Assembly: GCA_947095535.1 (NCBI GenBank)
Contig: OX352772.1
Span: 33,499,445-33,563,444 of the forward strand
Source of the DNA: Poecilobothrus nobilitatus
Lineage: Eukaryota > Arthropoda > Insecta > Diptera > Dolichopodidae
Length of the DNA stretch: 64,000 bases
Direction: 5' to 3'
In this document: piece by piece, positions 63,010 through 64,000 of the stretch
Numbering within the stretch: the stretch's first letter is position 1
Layout of the letters: the number at the start of each line of letters is the position of its first letter
Made by a program: the position numbers and the translations under genes
Notes under the pieces: generated by a model
What the model was told of the DNA's origin: nothing
Databases searched by the model: none
What the model saw: only the letters and a program-made list of their open reading frames with translations

Positions 63010-64000
63010 ATAAGCGAATTTTTTACAATTAGATTTAATGAATGTCAATGAAAACGAAATGTCAAAAAGGAAGAAAAAATTAAATTATTGAGACTTGTTC
63101 GACTTTAATGAAATAATTAAAATAAAATGATAAAAACTCTTTCTTGTCTCAAAATTTTAGGTTCCTATCTAAAGGTGTGCCGGAGTTATGAAAAAAACAG
63201 AACCTTATTAGAACTTTTTTAAATATTATTTTTTATTATCATTATATGCATATCACCATGGTTAATTTTAAAAAGAACAATATTAAAAATTTATCAAATG
63301 AACACGAACACTTTAACACGAATGCTATATTATAAAGTGATTACTTTTGCTAAAAAATTTTTTTGCAACTTAAAAGAAAATTGGTTTTTTTTTAATTTTT
63401 TTTTTTTTTTGTTTGTTTGTTTTTAACATCATCTTTCAAAAACTCACGTTACATAACAGCTATTGTGACAGACAATTAAGAAAATTATTTAAAAATTTCA
63501 ATGTTAGAATTGTTTTTTTTTTGTATTTTAGTTATTATATTAGTTATTGCATAATATTTCACATCTCTGTTTATCAACCAAATAAATGAATGTTAGAACA
63601 AATAATACATATATACATACAAGGTAATTTATTCTTTTATGTTGTAATGGTCAAAAACTTTATGACATAATATAGAAATGTGTGTTCTAAAAAAAAAAAA
63701 AAAACTAAAAGAAAAATACATAAGTAAATACTTATTGTATTTTTTTTTAGCACGGAAGTATTATTAAAATATGTAATTTAAAGTAAATTAATTTTATACG
63801 CGAAACATAGAAATAAAAAAAAATTTTTTTATAATTAAATGTCATTTTAGAATCAATGAAAAATTCATTAGACACCTTTATTAAATTGTACTTGAAACAA
63901 TTCATAAATTTTTATAATTAAATAATTAGTATGAAATTCTTTTTGAAACAAAAAAAAAGATAATTGGTACACCTAATTAATAAGTAATGTACCATACAAA
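63010..64000. other. AT-rich non-coding stretch
   Basis: No gene supported apart from the repeat X fragment near 63142. A/T runs are frequent (63398-63411, 63690-63703). Confidence 0.55.
63142..63193 (-). repeat. Repeat X, fragment (minus strand)
   Basis: Complementary to the part of repeat X copy 3 around 49059-49114: TTCTTGTCTCAAAATTT, CCTATCTAAAGG and TGCCGGAGTTATGAAA match with few changes. Confidence 0.7.

Noticed and set aside
62824..63048. 74-codon minus-strand open frame
   Set aside because: Lies across the right end of the 62462-63006 MITE and is made of its subterminal repeats.

Overview
The window is nuclear DNA of a eukaryote, almost certainly an insect and plausibly a fly. By eye it is about four-fifths A+T and packed with A and T homopolymer runs. 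It carries repeated TACATATGTA-type motifs, a tRNA-derived SINE family, TTA/TAA-flanked MITEs and a Tc1/mariner relic of the DD41D (rosa-like) type. The species is inference; no gene here fixes it. There are no rRNA genes, CRISPR arrays, operons or other prokaryotic features.

No intact, recognisable host gene was found, so the window reads as gene-poor intergenic or long-intron DNA. Most open frames are low-complexity poly-Phe or poly-Lys translations of T/A runs and are not annotated. Three weak host-gene candidates remain. (i) 35686-35922 (+) is a short Cys-containing reading frame with a well-formed 56-base intron and one single-base frame slip. (ii) 50110-50244 (-) is a 44-codon frame with a TATA box about 31 bases before an initiator-like site and an AATAAA at its stop. 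(iii) 43382-43618 (-) is a 78-codon frame in a locally GC-richer patch.

Mobile-element relics dominate. Five copies of one tRNA-derived SINE lie at 2.1, 5.0, 22.6, 27.1 (minus strand) and 34.7 kb, two with clear 12-16-base target duplications. A long non-coding repeat family (here 'repeat X') lies at 5.2, 34.1, 48.2-49.5 and, as a short minus-strand piece, 63.1 kb; the 48 kb copy contains a 477-base internal tandem duplication. Two MITEs with 3-base TTA/TAA duplications (19.5 and 40.1 kb) share termini. Two further inverted-repeat elements have AAT duplications (43.9 and 62.5 kb). Two foldback-like elements have inverted arms made of short tandem units: 15-base units at 6.5-7.1 kb and 21-base units at 52.3-52.6 kb. 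A decayed LINE C-terminus is at 11.2-11.5 kb, an internally deleted DD41D mariner at 55.6-56.5 kb, and a tRNA-Glu-like retropseudogene at 37.7 kb.

The rest is AT-rich non-coding sequence with microsatellites, a near-perfect 392-base tandem duplication at 44.7-45.5 kb and several short perfect palindromes. The most original observations are the two foldback-like elements, the SINE copy with an amplified central arm, and the intron-bearing candidate at 35.7 kb.
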